Source of the DNA: Plectosphaerella cucumerina
Taxonomy: Eukaryota > Ascomycota > Sordariomycetes > Glomerellales > Plectosphaerellaceae
Length of the DNA stretch: 64,000 nucleotides
Assembly: GCA_020746995.1 (NCBI GenBank)
Contig: JAGPXD010000005.1
Span: 3,720,001-3,784,000 of the forward strand
Direction of reading: 5' to 3'
A program made the position numbers and the translations under genes. The notes below the pieces were generated by a model, which was given only the letters and a program-made list of their open reading frames with translations, ran no database searches and had not been told where the DNA came from. Shown piece by piece: positions 63,409 through 64,000 of this stretch (position 1 is its first letter; every line of letters starts with the position of its first letter).

Positions 63409-64000
63409 TGGATAACGAAGTAAAAAGTATGGGAGGTCAAGTTGTGTGCTGTAAAAATGAAGTTTGGACAAGCATACGAGTCAAAAACTAGTTGGGAGTA
63501 ATCCTCTTTTAAGTCCTAGTCTGATGCCAGTCCGTCAGGGAAACCTGGCACGTCTCATCCGCGACGGTCGGGTCGATGTCCCGGCATTCGTTCGGCTAGC
63601 ATAGCCACAAACGATGTGGTATTATGTTGCCCGCCTTCCGAATGTTGAGTGGCAGCGAATCCCATATCCACTATCTGTTCAGGAGAGGTACAACGTGAGT
63701 CAGCGGAGACGGGGGTTTTCTCGTTACTATTCCCGAACGTTTTTCAGTTCCGATCGCTCTTACGTTCCGGTCGGATTATTCCTATTTTATAACGAGGTCC
63801 AAGATAGGAATCTGATTTCAAATCAAGGTTTAGTACGATGACAGACGGCAGACGAAAGCGGAGTGTCTCAAACGCGGGGTAAATGTCCTCCTATCCGGTT
63901 AGGCTAGCATAGCCACAACCGACGTGGGACCATGCTGTCTTTCTTAGTAGTACTGTCACCTTTTCCGAAGGTGGAGAAACGGAATAGTGACTTTTGTTAG
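63409..64000. other. intergenic with a degenerate duplication
   Basis: No gene. Contains two related segments at about 63570-63660 and 63880-63990. Confidence 0.6.
63594..63938 (+). repeat. degenerate direct duplication, two copies about 308 nt apart
   Basis: GGCTAGCATAGCCACAA at 63594-63610 recurs at 63902-63918. Flanking similarity extends both ways: ATGTCC-rich sequence before, and CCTT-TTCCGAA followed by CGGAAT-like sequence after. Probably part of a decayed repeat that continues past the window. Confidence 0.6.

Overview
The window is nuclear DNA of a filamentous ascomycete. Genes are split by many short introns (44-71 nt) with GTRNGY-type donors. Codon use is GC-rich, two tRNA genes are eukaryotic in form, and the gene families (Zn2Cys6 regulator, short secreted tyrosinase, H-type lectin, ankyrin proteins, Yta7-like AAA ATPase) are typical of Pezizomycotina. 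The overall look suggests Sordariomycetes, possibly Hypocreales; that rank is inference. I joined exons by hand from splice sites and conserved motifs, so exon edges are predictions.

Layout. 1-6.4 kb: no supportable gene. 6.4-8.7 kb: secreted alpha-carbonic anhydrase and a 79-aa conserved-looking protein. 9.5 kb: a 17-bp minisatellite. 10.9-15.8 kb: Yta7/ATAD2-type bromodomain AAA ATPase. 16.6-23.3 kb: GPI-anchored PLC-like protein, a MULE-like miniature element, an MFS transporter, a membrane protein and a membrane alpha/beta hydrolase. 24.1-31.7 kb: four consecutive genes for predicted secreted proteins (crystallin-like, Ala/Gly-rich hydrophobic protein, tyrosinase, subtilase). 32-36 kb: a 1059-aa protein with five regular four-cysteine repeats, flanked by tRNA-Ala and initiator tRNA-Met. 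36.4-40.3 kb: sugar transporter with a promoter rich in CreA-type sites, and an HSL-type esterase with a probable 3' frameshift. 40.7-43.9 kb: decayed island with a frameshifted beta-carbonic anhydrase, an AT-rich relic, a kinase pseudogene and an H-type lectin pseudogene whose nonsense codons look RIP-derived.

44.1-50.3 kb is a sulfur module: SulP sulfate permease, then sulfide:quinone oxidoreductase (SQR) divergently transcribed from an ETHE1-like persulfide dioxygenase. Together these could oxidise sulfide to sulfite in mitochondria and move sulfur oxyanions across a membrane. 51.9-60.5 kb holds an NmrA-like reductase and then a Zn2Cys6 regulator, a UbiX/Pad1 flavin prenyltransferase and a UbiD/Fdc1 decarboxylase. 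The last three match the fungal sorbate/cinnamate decarboxylation module: UbiX makes prenyl-FMN, Fdc1 uses it, and the regulator plausibly controls both through the divergent promoter. The end holds a broken ankyrin gene, a BBE-type FAD oxidoreductase and a degenerate duplicated sequence.

The observations I would follow first are the five-fold Cys repeat protein, the two related 17-bp arrays (one inside a TIR element with an 11-bp target duplication), the SQR/dioxygenase/SulP cluster and the decarboxylase cluster.
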